From: Sphingomonas sp. Leaf67
GTDB taxonomy: Bacteria; Pseudomonadota; Alphaproteobacteria; Sphingomonadales; Sphingomonadaceae
Assembly (NCBI RefSeq): GCF_001421965.1
Contig: NZ_LMLP01000012.1
Coordinates: 268,569-332,568, forward strand
Direction: 5' to 3'
DNA length: 64,000 nucleotides
Positions 27,723 through 36,948 of the stretch are shown piece after piece (the first letter of the stretch is position 1; the number at the start of each line of letters is the position of its first letter). The translations under genes were made by a program, and so were the position numbers. Under the pieces are notes generated by a model, which had not been told where the DNA came from, searched no databases, and saw only the letters and a program-made list of their open reading frames with translations.

Positions 27723-27880
27723 CTTTCGTGACCTTTGGACAGGGCTCCCGGCACGATCCGGCGTCCGAACCCCACGGCAAACGCCCGCGCCCCAAGCCGC
27801 CACGCACGGCGCGCACGATGCGGCGAGTGTGACCTTTGTGACCTTTGGACGGGAGGTGGGGCGTCATCCGGCGTCCGCCG
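27661..27880. repeat. 110-bp imperfect tandem duplication over the 3' end of the HTH gene
   Basis: Two units of 110 bases (about 27661-27770 and 27771-27880) share CGGCGAGTGTGAC, TGACCTTTGGAC and CCGGCGTCCG at an exact 110-base offset. The first unit encodes the C-terminal PKPPRAARKTRRV and the stop; the second repeats this as non-coding or pseudogenic DNA (PKPPRTARTMRRV). Divergence between units is about a fifth of positions, so the duplication is not very recent. Confidence 0.82.
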
Positions 27881-27990
27881 CCCGTCCGGTCCTGTCCCGC
27901 CTGCCTGCGGCTGCCCGCTTCCCTGAACCGGATACGATGCTATCATCTCCTTAGACCGGCCTCGGGGGCGAGCGCCGGCAGGGGGGTATG

Positions 27991-29250
27991 ATGAAACGTT
28001 CGATCCTGATCGCGGGAATGGCGGCGATGTTGCCTGGGCAGGTGCTGGCGCAGGCGGTGCAGACGATGCAGGTGCCGACCGGCGGCGGGGCGGCGACGCC
28101 CGTCGCGCAGGACGCGGTCGCGCCGGTCGACGATCCCAAGGAGATCGCCGAGGATGCCGCGCGCGACCTGACGCCGTCGCGCTTCTACAACCGGCCCGGC
28201 GCGACGCGGGCCGACTATGATCTGGCGTGGCAGCAATGCCGGCTGATCGCGCGCGGATCGCGCACCCCGGCGGGGACGGTGCCGATGGTCTACAACCCGG
28301 CGGTGATCTCGCCGATCGCGGCGGGGGCCGGTGGCCTGCTCGGCGGGCTGATCGCCGGCGCGATCGCGCAGGGGCAGCAGCGGCGGGCGAACCGGCAAAG
28401 CTGTTTGCTGATCCGTGGCTGGCGGCTGGTCGAGCGCGACGATGCCGTCGCCGCGAAGATCACGGCGATGCCAGAGGCCGAGCGGATCGCCTATCTCGAC
28501 CGGCAGATCGGCGAGGCGGCGGTCGCCGGCAAGGTGACCGAGCGCACCGGCTTCACCACCCCGGTCGATCCGTCATGGCGGATCGATGCCCCGCTGACCC
28601 TGCCGGGGACGGTGTTTCTGGGGAAGAAGGTCGATGCCGCCGCGCCGTTCGTGCTGGCACCGGGCGAGGCGGCGATCGTCGTCGCCTTTCGCCGGCTGGA
28701 CGCGGCCAGCGCCGGCCGCTCGGCCCAGTTGCAGCTGCTGCGCTACGATGCGGGCAAGCACGACGCGCTGTACCGCCCACGCGACTGGAAGGCGAAGAAC
28801 GACCTGACCACCTATGGCGTGACGGTCAACAGCGGCGACCGGAAGTCGCCCTATGAGGTGCAGGTGCTGCGCGTGACGCCGGGCGATTATGTGCTGAACG
28901 CGATGTCGGTCGCGAACCTGCCGGTCACCACAACCAACTGCTTCGGGGCGCCGATGGTGCATGTCGAGCCCGGACAGGTCGCGTATCTCGGCGACTTCGT
29001 GCCCTATGTGAATGCGCGCCATGCCGATGGAAAGCGGTTCGACGGCGTGCTCTTTGCGGGGCAGGGCGAGGATGCGGCCAGGACGCTGGCGACGCGGCAA
29101 CCTGCGCTGGCGGCGAAGCTGACCAGGGCGCAGTGGCAGAACCGGGCGACCTATGGCTGTGCCGGGATCAGCATGGATCGCTATGACCTGCCGGGCATGC
29201 CCGATCTGCCACCGGTGGTGGCGACGCCGGACGCATCGGTCGCGGGATAG
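27991..29250 (+). CDS. Secreted protein of unknown function
   Basis: The signal peptide MKRSILIAGMAAMLPGQVLAQ should be cleaved after VLA, sending a ~400-residue protein to the periplasm or beyond. It contains a glycine-rich segment, AAGAGGLLGGLIAGAIAQGQQ, that could span a membrane. A later, probably beta-rich domain follows, with two cysteines (TNCFG, YGCAG) that could form a disulfide. I do not recognise the family. An ATG one codon earlier is possible, but GGGGGG lies too close to it. It faces the small lipoprotein gene, with a hairpin between. Confidence 0.7.
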   Translation: MKRSILIAGMAAMLPGQVLAQAVQTMQVPTGGGAATPVAQDAVAPVDDPKEIAEDAARDLTPSRFYNRPGATRADYDLAWQQCRLIARGSRTPAGTVPMVYNPAVISPIAAGAGGLLGGLIAGAIAQGQQRRANRQSCLLIRGWRLVERDDAVAAKITAMPEAERIAYLDRQIGEAAVAGKVTERTGFTTPVDPSWRIDAPLTLPGTVFLGKKVDAAAPFVLAPGEAAIVVAFRRLDAASAGRSAQLQLLRYDAGKHDALYRPRDWKAKNDLTTYGVTVNSGDRKSPYEVQVLRVTPGDYVLNAMSVANLPVTTTNCFGAPMVHVEPGQVAYLGDFVPYVNARHADGKRFDGVLFAGQGEDAARTLATRQPALAAKLTRAQWQNRATYGCAGISMDRYDLPGMPDLPPVVATPDASVAG

Positions 29251-29264
29251 GCAAGGGAACGGTG

Positions 29265-29290
29265 CCGCACCCCCGCGATCGGGGGTGCGG
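29265..29290. terminator. Hairpin between convergent genes
   Basis: A ten-base GC-rich stem, CCGCACCCCC with GGGGGTGCGG, and a GCGATC loop sit between two converging genes and could end transcripts from both sides. There is no T-run on either strand. Confidence 0.6.
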
Positions 29291-29299
29291 CGGTTCGGC

Positions 29300-29578
29300 T
29301 TACATCTGGTTGCGGACGGCCTGTTCGACCTGCGCATTGTCGTTGTCGTCGGCCTTGTCGGCGGCGTCCTCGCCCATGTCGCGGACGTTCTCGGCCTGCG
29401 CTTCCAGCGCGTCCTCGACCTGCTCGTTGCTGCTCAGGTCGGCCTGATCTTCCAGCGCGTCCGCCTTGTTCTCGGTCATCGCCTCGATATTGTCGGCGGC
29501 CTTGTCGTCGGCATTGCCGCCGCAGGCACCCAGCAGCATCAACGTGGCCAGGCCGGTCGCCGTCATCATCTTCTTCAT
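29300..29578 (-). CDS. Small acidic lipoprotein
   Basis: This 92-residue protein starts MKKMMTATGLATLMLLGACGG, with lipobox LLGAC (Cys19). The mature part is highly charged and rich in Asp, Glu, Asn and Ala (ADDKAADNIEAMTENKADALEDQ), probably helical or disordered. The residue after Cys is Gly, so no inner-membrane retention signal is seen and outer-membrane sorting is likely. A ribosome site AAGGGG lies upstream of ATG. No function is known; similar short lipoproteins are common in sphingomonads. Confidence 0.75.
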   Translation of the reverse strand: MKKMMTATGLATLMLLGACGGNADDKAADNIEAMTENKADALEDQADLSSNEQVEDALEAQAENVRDMGEDAADKADDNDNAQVEQAVRNQM

Positions 29579-29624
29579 CTGTAACCCCTTGAAGTTGGTC
29601 CCGCCGAGTTGGCGGTCGGCCGCA

Positions 29625-30353
29625 TCAATCGTCGACGGGGAAGGATGGTTCCGGCATCGTATCGAGCGCGGGCAGCGACCAGTCGATCGTGCCCCGACCG
29701 TGCTCGGCCAGAAACGCATTGGCCTGACTGAACGGACGGCTGCCGAACCAGCCGCTATGCGCCGACAGCGGGGAGGGGTGACGGGCGCGCAGCACGAGGT
29801 GGCGACCGCCTGTGCCCACGTCGCGGACGAACGCCGCCTTCTTCTGGGCATGCGCGCCCCATAGCAGGAACACGGTCGGTTCCGCCCGGTCGGCGACGGC
29901 ATGGACGACCGCGTCGGTGAACGCCTCCCACCCGCGCCCGGCATGCGACGCGGCGCGGTGCTGTTCGACCGTCAGCACGGTGTTCAGCAGCAGCACCCCC
30001 TGTCGCGCCCAATGCTCCAGAAACCCGTGCGCGGGCGGCGTCAGGCCCAGATCGGTCTGCAATTCCTTGAAGATGTTGCGCAGCGACGGCGGCACCGCGA
30101 CGCCTGGCCGGACCGAAAAGGACAGGCCATGCGCCTGACCCGGCCCGTGATACGGGTCCTGCCCCAGAATGACGACCCGCACCTGGGGAAGCGGGGTCAG
30201 CGCCAGCGCCGCGAACCAGTCGCGCGAATGCGGCAGGATGCGCTTGCCCGCCGCCTTCTCGCCTTTCAGGAAATCGCGCAAGCTCGCCATCGTGTCGCTG
30301 GCCAGCACGGGGCCAAGCGCCGGCTCCCAACTGGGATCGACCCCGGCGATCAT
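29625..30353 (-). CDS. ung: Uracil-DNA glycosylase
   Basis: Ung removes uracil from DNA, starting base-excision repair. The 242-residue protein is family 1: VVILGQDPYHGPGQAHGLSF holds the catalytic Asp66, followed by LLLNTVLTVEQHRAASHAG for uracil recognition. The late active-site loop HPSPLSAHSGWFG contains the conserved His. The start overlaps the upstream PhnA-like stop by four bases (ATGA), so the two genes are coupled, although no functional link is obvious. Confidence 0.96.
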   Translation of the reverse strand: MIAGVDPSWEPALGPVLASDTMASLRDFLKGEKAAGKRILPHSRDWFAALALTPLPQVRVVILGQDPYHGPGQAHGLSFSVRPGVAVPPSLRNIFKELQTDLGLTPPAHGFLEHWARQGVLLLNTVLTVEQHRAASHAGRGWEAFTDAVVHAVADRAEPTVFLLWGAHAQKKAAFVRDVGTGGRHLVLRARHPSPLSAHSGWFGSRPFSQANAFLAEHGRGTIDWSLPALDTMPEPSFPVDD

Positions 30354-30655
30354 GTCCGCTTGCGGACGAACTCGGCGCGCAGCACCAGCCCCTTGATGCC
30401 GTCGAACTTGCAGTCGATCTCCTGCGCGTCGCCGGTCAGGCGGATCGACTTGATCAGGGTGCCGCGCTTCAGCGTCTGGCCCGCGCCCTTGACGGTTAGG
30501 TCCTTGATCAGCGTCACCTGATCGCCATCGGCCAGCACGTTGCCGACCGCGTCGCGCACCACCACCGCGTCGTCCGGCGCGGCAGTGGTCGTCGCCTGCG
30601 ACGCGGGCACCCATTCGCCGGTCGCCTCGTCATAGATATAGTCGTCGTCGCTCAT
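30350..30655 (-). CDS. PhnA/YjdM-like domain protein lacking the zinc ribbon
   Basis: This 101-residue protein carries the PhnA C-terminal domain: VVRDAVGNVLADGDQVTLIKDLTVKGAG followed by LKRGTLIKSIRLT and a final GLVLRAEFVRK. Family members usually start with a Cys4 zinc ribbon; here it is replaced by a short tail with DYIYDEATGEWVPA and no cysteines. PhnA was once linked to alkylphosphonate use, but that link is weak and the real role is unknown. The start follows a gap after the S41 peptidase gene, and the stop is coupled to ung. Confidence 0.8.
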   Translation of the reverse strand: MSDDDYIYDEATGEWVPASQATTTAAPDDAVVVRDAVGNVLADGDQVTLIKDLTVKGAGQTLKRGTLIKSIRLTGDAQEIDCKFDGIKGLVLRAEFVRKRT

Positions 30656-30697
30656 GCCGTCCCCCTCGTCGCTGCCGGGGTAGCCGAGCGGGCCGGG

Positions 30698-32182
30698 TCA
30701 GAACAAGCCCGGCACCTCACGCTGCACGGTCGACGGGCGGGCGGGTTGCAACAGGGCGCGTCCCTCGACCCCGTCGCCGGCGACGCGCAGCCCGTCGCGG
30801 GTCGCGGCGGTCGCCGCCGCCGATCCGATCCGCGAACAGCTGCGCCCGGCAAGGAAGTCGAGCGCGCGGGCGACCGATTGCTCGCGCGGGTCGCCCAGCG
30901 GATAATTGATGTCGTCGGTCGCCGAACAGGTGTTGGGCACCACCGATGCGAGGCCATCGAAATAGGCCGCCGAGCGCGCCGAATTCTGCACCGACAGGGC
31001 GACGATGCGCAGCCGGTCGTCGCACGCTGCCTGATCGACCGCGATCTGCCCGACCGGCTTGCCATAGGTGTTGGTGCCGATCAGCGCCATGTTGTTGCCG
31101 AGATAGGGGACGAAGGCGTTGATGACCAATTCGCTGGCCGATGCGGTGCTGCCGGTGCCGATGAACGCGATCCTGGTCGGCGTCACCGACTGCGCGGTCG
31201 GCGCGAAGTATTTCGTCTCGTTCTCGGACGATTTTTCGGGGCGGAAGGTGGTGTAGCTATAGACCTGGCTGGTCGATTTGCCGCCACCCAACAGGTCGCC
31301 CATCAGATCGGCGACCGAGATCAGCCCGCCGCCATTGTAGCGGAAATCGATGACGAACTCGGTGATCCCCTGCGCCCGGAAACTGGCGAAGGCGTCGCGC
31401 AGCGGCTGGTTGGCGGTGGTGATGAACGTGCGCAGGTTGACGTAACCGACCTTCTTGCCGCCATCGGTCAGCACCTTGGCGCCATAGCGGGTCGATACCG
31501 GCAGCAGGGCATAGTCGGCCTTGGCGACGGTCTCGGTGCGGGTGGTGCCCTCGGCGGTGCGGAACTCGAACGTGCGCGCGGTGCCGACCGTATCGGGGCC
31601 CAGCGCATCGTTCAGGCCGTCGATACCGGTCGCATCGATGATCGCCGACACGCTGCGCAGACTGCCGCTGCCGGTGCCGATCTGCAGGATCTCGGTCCCG
31701 CGATCGATGCCGGCGTTCAGTGCCGGCGTGCCCTCGAACGATTCGATCACGAACAGGCGACGGCCGGTCGTGTCGAGCGCGAAGCGGGCGCCGAAGCCGG
31801 CGGTCTCACCCGCGTCGTAATAGGCATTTTCCTCGGCGATCGACGTCAGATAGGTGAAGTACCGGTCGCGCCCCTGCCCCCGCGCGGTCGCGGTCAGCGC
31901 GTCGACATAGGCGTCGACCGTGGCGTAGGGCGCGGGGCTCAGGCTCGCCGGCAGGGTTTCGGGGAACAGATACCATTCGCGCAGTTGGGCCAGCGCCCAG
32001 TCCTGCCGCTCGCGCAGCGAACAGCCCGCCGTGGTGGTGGGCGTCGGTGTCGGCGTGGCGGAGGGCGTCGGGGAAACCCCGCCGCTGCTACCGCCACCCA
32101 GGACGCTGCCGTTTCCGCCGCCGCCTCCGCAGGCCGAGAGCATCGCCAATACGCCCAACGCCGCACCGAATCCTGCCCGCAC
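30698..32182 (-). CDS. S41-family serine peptidase, lipoprotein
   Basis: The product is about 494 residues. It has a short signal and lipobox LSAC, then a glycine and proline/threonine linker (SPTPSATPTPTPTT). A probable PDZ-like region reads FEGTPALNAGIDRGTEILQI, and the peptidase domain follows. The Ser/Lys pair appears as Ser in GTGSTASASELVINAF and Lys in GTNTYGKPVGQ. S41 (Ctp/tricorn-like) enzymes process periplasmic or envelope proteins. Two GTG starts are possible; the chosen one has GGAG eight bases upstream, the other adds three residues. No ATG is suitable. It is separated from manC by 89 bases. Confidence 0.85.
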   Translation of the reverse strand: MRAGFGAALGVLAMLSACGGGGGNGSVLGGGSSGGVSPTPSATPTPTPTTTAGCSLRERQDWALAQLREWYLFPETLPASLSPAPYATVDAYVDALTATARGQGRDRYFTYLTSIAEENAYYDAGETAGFGARFALDTTGRRLFVIESFEGTPALNAGIDRGTEILQIGTGSGSLRSVSAIIDATGIDGLNDALGPDTVGTARTFEFRTAEGTTRTETVAKADYALLPVSTRYGAKVLTDGGKKVGYVNLRTFITTANQPLRDAFASFRAQGITEFVIDFRYNGGGLISVADLMGDLLGGGKSTSQVYSYTTFRPEKSSENETKYFAPTAQSVTPTRIAFIGTGSTASASELVINAFVPYLGNNMALIGTNTYGKPVGQIAVDQAACDDRLRIVALSVQNSARSAAYFDGLASVVPNTCSATDDINYPLGDPREQSVARALDFLAGRSCSRIGSAAATAATRDGLRVAGDGVEGRALLQPARPSTVQREVPGLF

Positions 32183-32271
32183 AACGCGCACTCCATACTG
32201 TCGCGACAGCCTAGGCTGCGTACCGGCGAAGGGAAGGGGGTTTCGCCGGTGCGCCAACGTACTGGTTCGGT

Positions 32272-33327
32272 TCAGTTCGCCTTCATCGCTTCCAGCAAGC
32301 GCTTGACCTCTTGCGAACGTCCGCGCGGCAGGATCATGACGTCGTTGCCGCTGGCGACGACGATCAGGTCGCTGACCCCCACCATCGCGATCCGCACCCC
32401 ATCCGACCGGACGAGGCAGCCGGTGGTATCGACCAGCGTCACGTCGCCGCCGGTGGCATTGTGCGCATCGTCGCGGTCGCTGATCGCGTGCAGCGCGTCC
32501 CAGCTGCCGACGTCGCTCCAACCCATCGCCACCGGCGCGACCGCCACCCGGTCGTCGCGCTCCATCACCGCATAGTCGATCGAATCGGACGGGCTGGCGG
32601 CGAACGCCTCCGCCTCGGGGCGGATGCAGATGCCGTCGCGCTGCGCCCGGTCCATCGCCTCTTGCGCCGCTTCCAGCATCGTCGGCACGAACCGGCCGAT
32701 CGCGTCGAGGAACCGGTCGGCGCGGAACAGGAAGATGCCGCCGTTCCACGCATGATCGCCCGATGCCAGCATCGCTTCCGCCGCATCCAGCGGTGGCTTC
32801 TCGACGAAGCGGTCGACACGGTGCACGCCTTCGGCCAGCGGCTCGCCGACCTTGATCCAGCCATAGCCGGTTTCGGGCGCATCGGGGGCGATGCCGAACG
32901 TCACCATCCAGCCATCCTCGACCAGCGGCAGTGCGCGGTCGATCGCGGCGCGAAACGCCTCGAGGTCGAGGATGACATGGTCCGACGGCATCACCAGCAA
33001 CGGCGCATCGCCGCCGCCCGCGGCGATCGCTGCCAGCGCGATGGCGGGCGCGGTGTTGCGGCCCATCGGTTCGAGGATGATCGCCTGCGGGGTCGAGCCG
33101 ATGGCCGACAGCTGTTCGGCGACCGCATCGGCATGGGCGGCATTGGCAACGACGATCGGCGCGGCATAGCCTTCGCCCGCGGCACGGCGCGCGGTCAGCT
33201 GCAACATCGTCTCGGCAGCGGTCAGCGCGAGGAACTGTTTGGGCCGTTCCGGCCGCGACATCGGCCACAGGCGGGTGCCCGCCCCCCCGGACAGAATGAC
33301 GGGGACGATGGCGGACGAAACGGGCAT
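32272..33327 (-). CDS. manC: Mannose-1-phosphate guanylyltransferase
   Basis: The enzyme makes GDP-mannose from mannose-1-phosphate and GTP, a sugar donor for exopolysaccharide. The 351-residue length means only the guanylyltransferase domain; the C-terminal mannose-6-phosphate isomerase half of bifunctional ManC/AlgA is absent. Motifs are VILSGGAGTRLWPMSRPERPKQF at the N-terminus, EPMGRNTAPAIALAA, and FVEKP with GWSDVGSWDAL. It diverges from the sugar-phosphate transferase gene 179 bases away, and a shared regulatory region is likely. Supply of GDP-mannose for the neighbouring exopolysaccharide genes is inferred from position. Confidence 0.92.
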   Translation of the reverse strand: MPVSSAIVPVILSGGAGTRLWPMSRPERPKQFLALTAAETMLQLTARRAAGEGYAAPIVVANAAHADAVAEQLSAIGSTPQAIILEPMGRNTAPAIALAAIAAGGGDAPLLVMPSDHVILDLEAFRAAIDRALPLVEDGWMVTFGIAPDAPETGYGWIKVGEPLAEGVHRVDRFVEKPPLDAAEAMLASGDHAWNGGIFLFRADRFLDAIGRFVPTMLEAAQEAMDRAQRDGICIRPEAEAFAASPSDSIDYAVMERDDRVAVAPVAMGWSDVGSWDALHAISDRDDAHNATGGDVTLVDTTGCLVRSDGVRIAMVGVSDLIVVASGNDVMILPRGRSQEVKRLLEAMKAN

Positions 33328-33506
33328 GGATCGGATCTCCGAACAGGATCAGGCAGGCAAAAAGGGCCCGCCCGGACGGGCAAGCGAGTGTTGCGATACA
33401 ACAACGATGTGACGATGCGTATCCGTCGCGTTCAGTATTTCTTTGCGCTTTCGCGCGATACGGGGTGGGTGTCGGACTGGCTTACACCTGTATCGAGAGC
33501 CCGGCG

Positions 33507-34895
33507 ATGATTCGGCTGTTCAAACATTATATTCCGCACGCCGTCTTGCTGCTGGGTCTGCTCGATTTTCTCGTCCTGCTGGTGGCGGCCGAACTTGGCT
33601 GGGTCACGCGGGCGATGCAGATCGACATGGCGGTCGAGCCGATTCACACCCGCATCCCGCAATTGCTCAGCTTCGCCGTCTGTCTCGAAACCGCACTGGT
33701 CGCGGTCGGCATTTATGGCACCGATGCGTTGCAATCGATCAAGTTCGCCGCGGCGCGGCTGATCGTCGCGGTCGCGGTGGGGGCGATCTTCCTCGCCGTC
33801 GTCTTCTTCCTCGCGCCGTCGATCACCTTCTGGCGGTCCAATCTAGCTTACGGGCTGGGCTTCGCGGCGGTGCTGCTGCTGACCTTGCGCATCCTGACCG
33901 GTACGCTGTTCGGGGGGCAGGCGTTCAAGCGGCGGGTGATCGTGTTGGGGGCAGGCCCGCGCGCGCAGCGGCTGAAGGATCTCGGCCGGACGCCCGGCGC
34001 CGGTTTCGTGGTCGTCGGCTATGTCGCGATGAGCGAGGCGAACCGGGTCATCCCCGAAGCGATCGCCCGCGACGCCATCTATAATCTTGCTGATCACGTC
34101 GTGCTGCTCGGCGCGTCGGAGGTCGTGCTGGCGCTGGAGGAGCGGCGCAACGCCCTGCCGCTGAAGGACCTGCTGCGCATCCGCACCACCGGTGTCCATG
34201 TCAACGAAATCTCGACCTTCCTCGAACGCGAAACGGGTCGCGTCGACCTCGACAGCGTCAGCCCGTCGTGGCTGATCTTCTCCGACGGCTTCTCGTCGGG
34301 GCGGATGGTGTCGAGCGTGTTCAAGCGGATGTTCGACATCGCCGCCAGCCTGTTGCTGCTGACGCTGACGCTGCCGGTCCTGCTGGTCGCGGCGATCGCG
34401 GTGAAGCTCGATAGCCGCGGCCCCGTCTTCTACCGCCAGCGCCGCGTCGGGCTGTACAGCAGCGGATTCGACATTCCGAAGCTGCGGTCGATGCGCACCG
34501 ATGCCGAGGCGGCGGGGACCGCGGTCTGGGCCGAAAAGAACGACCCCCGCATCACCCGCATCGGCCGCATCCTGCGCAAGACCCGGATCGACGAGCTGCC
34601 GCAATGCTGGAGCGTACTGGTCGGCGAGATGAGCTTCGTCGGCCCCCGCCCGGAACGCCCGGAATTCGTGTCCGCGCTGGAGGACAAGCTGCCCTATTAT
34701 GCCGAACGGCATATGGTGAAGCCCGGCATCACCGGCTGGGCGCAGATCAACTATCCCTATGGCGCATCGATCGACGATGCCCGGCAGAAGCTGGAATACG
34801 ACCTGTATTATGCGAAGAACTATTCGCCGTTCCTCGACCTGCTGATCCTGCTGCAGACACTGCGCGTCGTGATCTGGTCGGGCGGAGCGCGGTGA
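33507..34895 (+). CDS. XrtA/PEP-CTERM system sugar-phosphate transferase (TIGR03013 type)
   Basis: This 462-residue protein is a polyprenyl-phosphate sugar-phosphate transferase that starts exopolysaccharide synthesis at the inner membrane. It has four to five N-terminal membrane segments, a nucleotide-binding-like middle (VIVLGAGPRAQRL) and a C-terminal bacterial sugar transferase domain. That domain has KRMFDIAASLLLLTLTLPVL, VFYRQRRVGL, DELPQCWSVLVGEMSFVGPR and MVKPGITGWAQINYPYG. This architecture, followed directly by prsK and prsR, is typical of the TIGR03013 glycosyltransferase. It probably adds a hexose-1-phosphate; which one is unknown. The next gene starts four bases after the stop. 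Confidence 0.9.
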   Translation: MIRLFKHYIPHAVLLLGLLDFLVLLVAAELGWVTRAMQIDMAVEPIHTRIPQLLSFAVCLETALVAVGIYGTDALQSIKFAAARLIVAVAVGAIFLAVVFFLAPSITFWRSNLAYGLGFAAVLLLTLRILTGTLFGGQAFKRRVIVLGAGPRAQRLKDLGRTPGAGFVVVGYVAMSEANRVIPEAIARDAIYNLADHVVLLGASEVVLALEERRNALPLKDLLRIRTTGVHVNEISTFLERETGRVDLDSVSPSWLIFSDGFSSGRMVSSVFKRMFDIAASLLLLTLTLPVLLVAAIAVKLDSRGPVFYRQRRVGLYSSGFDIPKLRSMRTDAEAAGTAVWAEKNDPRITRIGRILRKTRIDELPQCWSVLVGEMSFVGPRPERPEFVSALEDKLPYYAERHMVKPGITGWAQINYPYGASIDDARQKLEYDLYYAKNYSPFLDLLILLQTLRVVIWSGGAR

Positions 34896-34899
34896 ACGC

Positions 34900-36948
34900 A
34901 TGCTGATCGGGCTTATCGTCTGGGGACATGCGATCGCGGCGCTGCTGTTCGGCGCGCTAGCGTTCTGGACGGTTCGGCGCGGTGCGGCCGATACGGCGCT
35001 GCCGCGTGGGTGGCTGGCGCTGGCGCTGGGACTGACCGCGCTGTGGAACTTGTCGGTGGCGGGGATCGGCGATGCGCAGGCGGTGTCGCACCTGTTCGCG
35101 GGCGCGCGCACGCTCGGCTGGCTGGTGCTGCTGATCGCCCTCCAGCGTCGCGCCAGTAGCGACGATGCGGGGCTGGGCCGTATCCTCGCCTACGGTGCCG
35201 TCGCGGCGGTCGATATAGCGCAGCTCGTACTCGACCTCGCCGCCGCGACCATGCCGGGGTCGCAGGCGGCGGCGATGATCGGTGCGGTATCGACGGTACT
35301 CGGCGCGCTGGCGGCGCTCGGCGCGCTGCTGTTGCTCCATGGCCTGTTCCCGGTGGCGGCATCGGCGGCGACGCGGATGGTGCTGGTCGCGGCCGGCGCG
35401 TTCTGGCTGATCGACGTCAATCTGTGCATCGCCGCCTATCTGGTCGGGCAGGCCCCGCCCGAACTGATCGCGGCGCGCGGCGTCGCCCTGGCGGCGATGG
35501 CGCTGCTGGTCGCACTGGCGCTGTCGCGACCGGGGAGTGGCGGTGTGCAGCTGTCGCGCGTCGCGACCTTCCACACCCTGTCGGTGCTGGGGCTAATGGC
35601 CTATTTCGCGGTGACGATCATGGCGACCAGCCTGATCGCGGCGCTGGGCGGCGACCATGCCCGGATCGGCCAGACCGCGTTCGTGTTCGGATCGACCGTC
35701 GCGGTGCTGACCGCCGCCTCGTCGGGCTGGCTGCGGGCGTGGGTCAAGGTCAAGCTGGTCAAGCACCTCTTCACCCACCGCTACGACTATCGCTCCGAAT
35801 GGACCCGCTTCACCGAGACGCTGGGCGAGCCCAAGGGTGGCGCGCCGCTCGACGAACGGCTGGTGAAGGCGGTGGCCGACCTGACCGACTCCCCGGCCGG
35901 CCTGTTGCTAGTCACCGAAGGCGGCGGGCTGGCGGTCGGCGCGTCATGGCGTTGGGAGGGCGACGCGCTGGGCACCGCCGCCGACAGCATGGCGCTGGCG
36001 GAGCATCTGCGCGTGACCGGCCGCATCCTCGAACTCGATCCGCTGCGCCAGCGGCTCGATGGCGCCGATGGCGCGGCGGTGCCGGCGGCGATGCTGGCGC
36101 ATGGTGAAGCATGGGTGGTCGTGCCGTTGCCGCATCTGGGGCGGATGGCCGGTGCGATCCTGCTCGCGCGGCCGCTGCTCGCCCGCGCGCTCGACTGGGA
36201 GGATTTCGACCTGCTGCGCATCGCCGGGCGACAGGTGGCAAGCTATCTGGCCGAGGAACGCGCCCAGTCGGCACTGGCCGAGGCGCGTCGGTTCGAGGAG
36301 TTCAACCGCCGCTTCGCCTTCATCCTGCACGACGTGAAGAATATCGTCAGCCAGTTGAGCCTCGTCGCGCGCAACGCTGTGCGCCATGCCGACAATCCCG
36401 ATTTCCGCGCCGACATGGTCGCGACGCTGAACGAATCCGCCACGCGGATGAACGACCTGCTCGCCCGCTTGTCCGAACGCGAACCGGCGCGTGGCGAGGT
36501 GCTGCGCCCGGTTGCGCTGGCGAGCGTCGCGACCGGATCGGTGGCGCGCTTCCGAACGCGGGGAGCGGTGGTGGTCGATGGGCCGGCGACACTCCATGCC
36601 TCGGCCGACCCGGCACGGTTGCAGCAGGTGATCGACCATCTGGTCCACAACGCCCTCGATGCAGGCGGCAGCGATCCGGTCCGCATCGTGCTGGGCGATG
36701 CGGGCGACCGGGTGTGGGTCGAGGTGATCGACACCGGCATCGGCATGACCCGGCAGTTCATTCGCGACGAACTCTTCCGTCCGTTCGTCTCGTCGAAGCC
36801 GTCGGGCTTCGGCATCGGCGCGTTCGAAGCGCGCCAACTCGCGGTCGCGATGGGCGGCCATATCGCTGTCGACAGCCAGCCGGGACGGGGGTCGCGCTTC
36901 CGCGTGACGCTGGCGGCGGCCGTCCCCATGCTGGAGCAAGCGGCATGA
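34900..36948 (+). CDS. prsK: XrtA/PEP-CTERM system histidine kinase PrsK
   Basis: This 682-residue sensor kinase has about eight N-terminal membrane segments (residues 1-280), a GAF-like middle (about 300-440) and a kinase core. The phosphorylated His lies in RFAFILHDVKNIVSQLSLV. N-box HLVHNALDAGG, G1 VIDTGIGM and G2 SKPSGFGIGAF follow. In PEP-CTERM bacteria PrsK signals to PrsR to activate RpoN-dependent genes for secreted PEP-CTERM proteins and exopolysaccharide. The gene is packed tightly: four bases after the transferase and overlapping prsR by four. The signal sensed is unknown. Confidence 0.93.
   Translation: MLIGLIVWGHAIAALLFGALAFWTVRRGAADTALPRGWLALALGLTALWNLSVAGIGDAQAVSHLFAGARTLGWLVLLIALQRRASSDDAGLGRILAYGAVAAVDIAQLVLDLAAATMPGSQAAAMIGAVSTVLGALAALGALLLLHGLFPVAASAATRMVLVAAGAFWLIDVNLCIAAYLVGQAPPELIAARGVALAAMALLVALALSRPGSGGVQLSRVATFHTLSVLGLMAYFAVTIMATSLIAALGGDHARIGQTAFVFGSTVAVLTAASSGWLRAWVKVKLVKHLFTHRYDYRSEWTRFTETLGEPKGGAPLDERLVKAVADLTDSPAGLLLVTEGGGLAVGASWRWEGDALGTAADSMALAEHLRVTGRILELDPLRQRLDGADGAAVPAAMLAHGEAWVVVPLPHLGRMAGAILLARPLLARALDWEDFDLLRIAGRQVASYLAEERAQSALAEARRFEEFNRRFAFILHDVKNIVSQLSLVARNAVRHADNPDFRADMVATLNESATRMNDLLARLSEREPARGEVLRPVALASVATGSVARFRTRGAVVVDGPATLHASADPARLQQVIDHLVHNALDAGGSDPVRIVLGDAGDRVWVEVIDTGIGMTRQFIRDELFRPFVSSKPSGFGIGAFEARQLAVAMGGHIAVDSQPGRGSRFRVTLAAAVPMLEQAA

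Noticed and set aside
27771..27880. Second unit of the 110-bp duplication as a separate small gene
   Set aside because: It lacks a start codon with a ribosome site and is best explained as duplicated tail sequence of the HTH gene.
30698..33268. A single minus-strand frame of 856 residues spanning the S41 peptidase and most of manC
   Set aside because: Only its C-terminal two thirds resemble a protein family. The upstream part is a shadow of manC, which is clearly encoded in another frame, so this is not a fusion.
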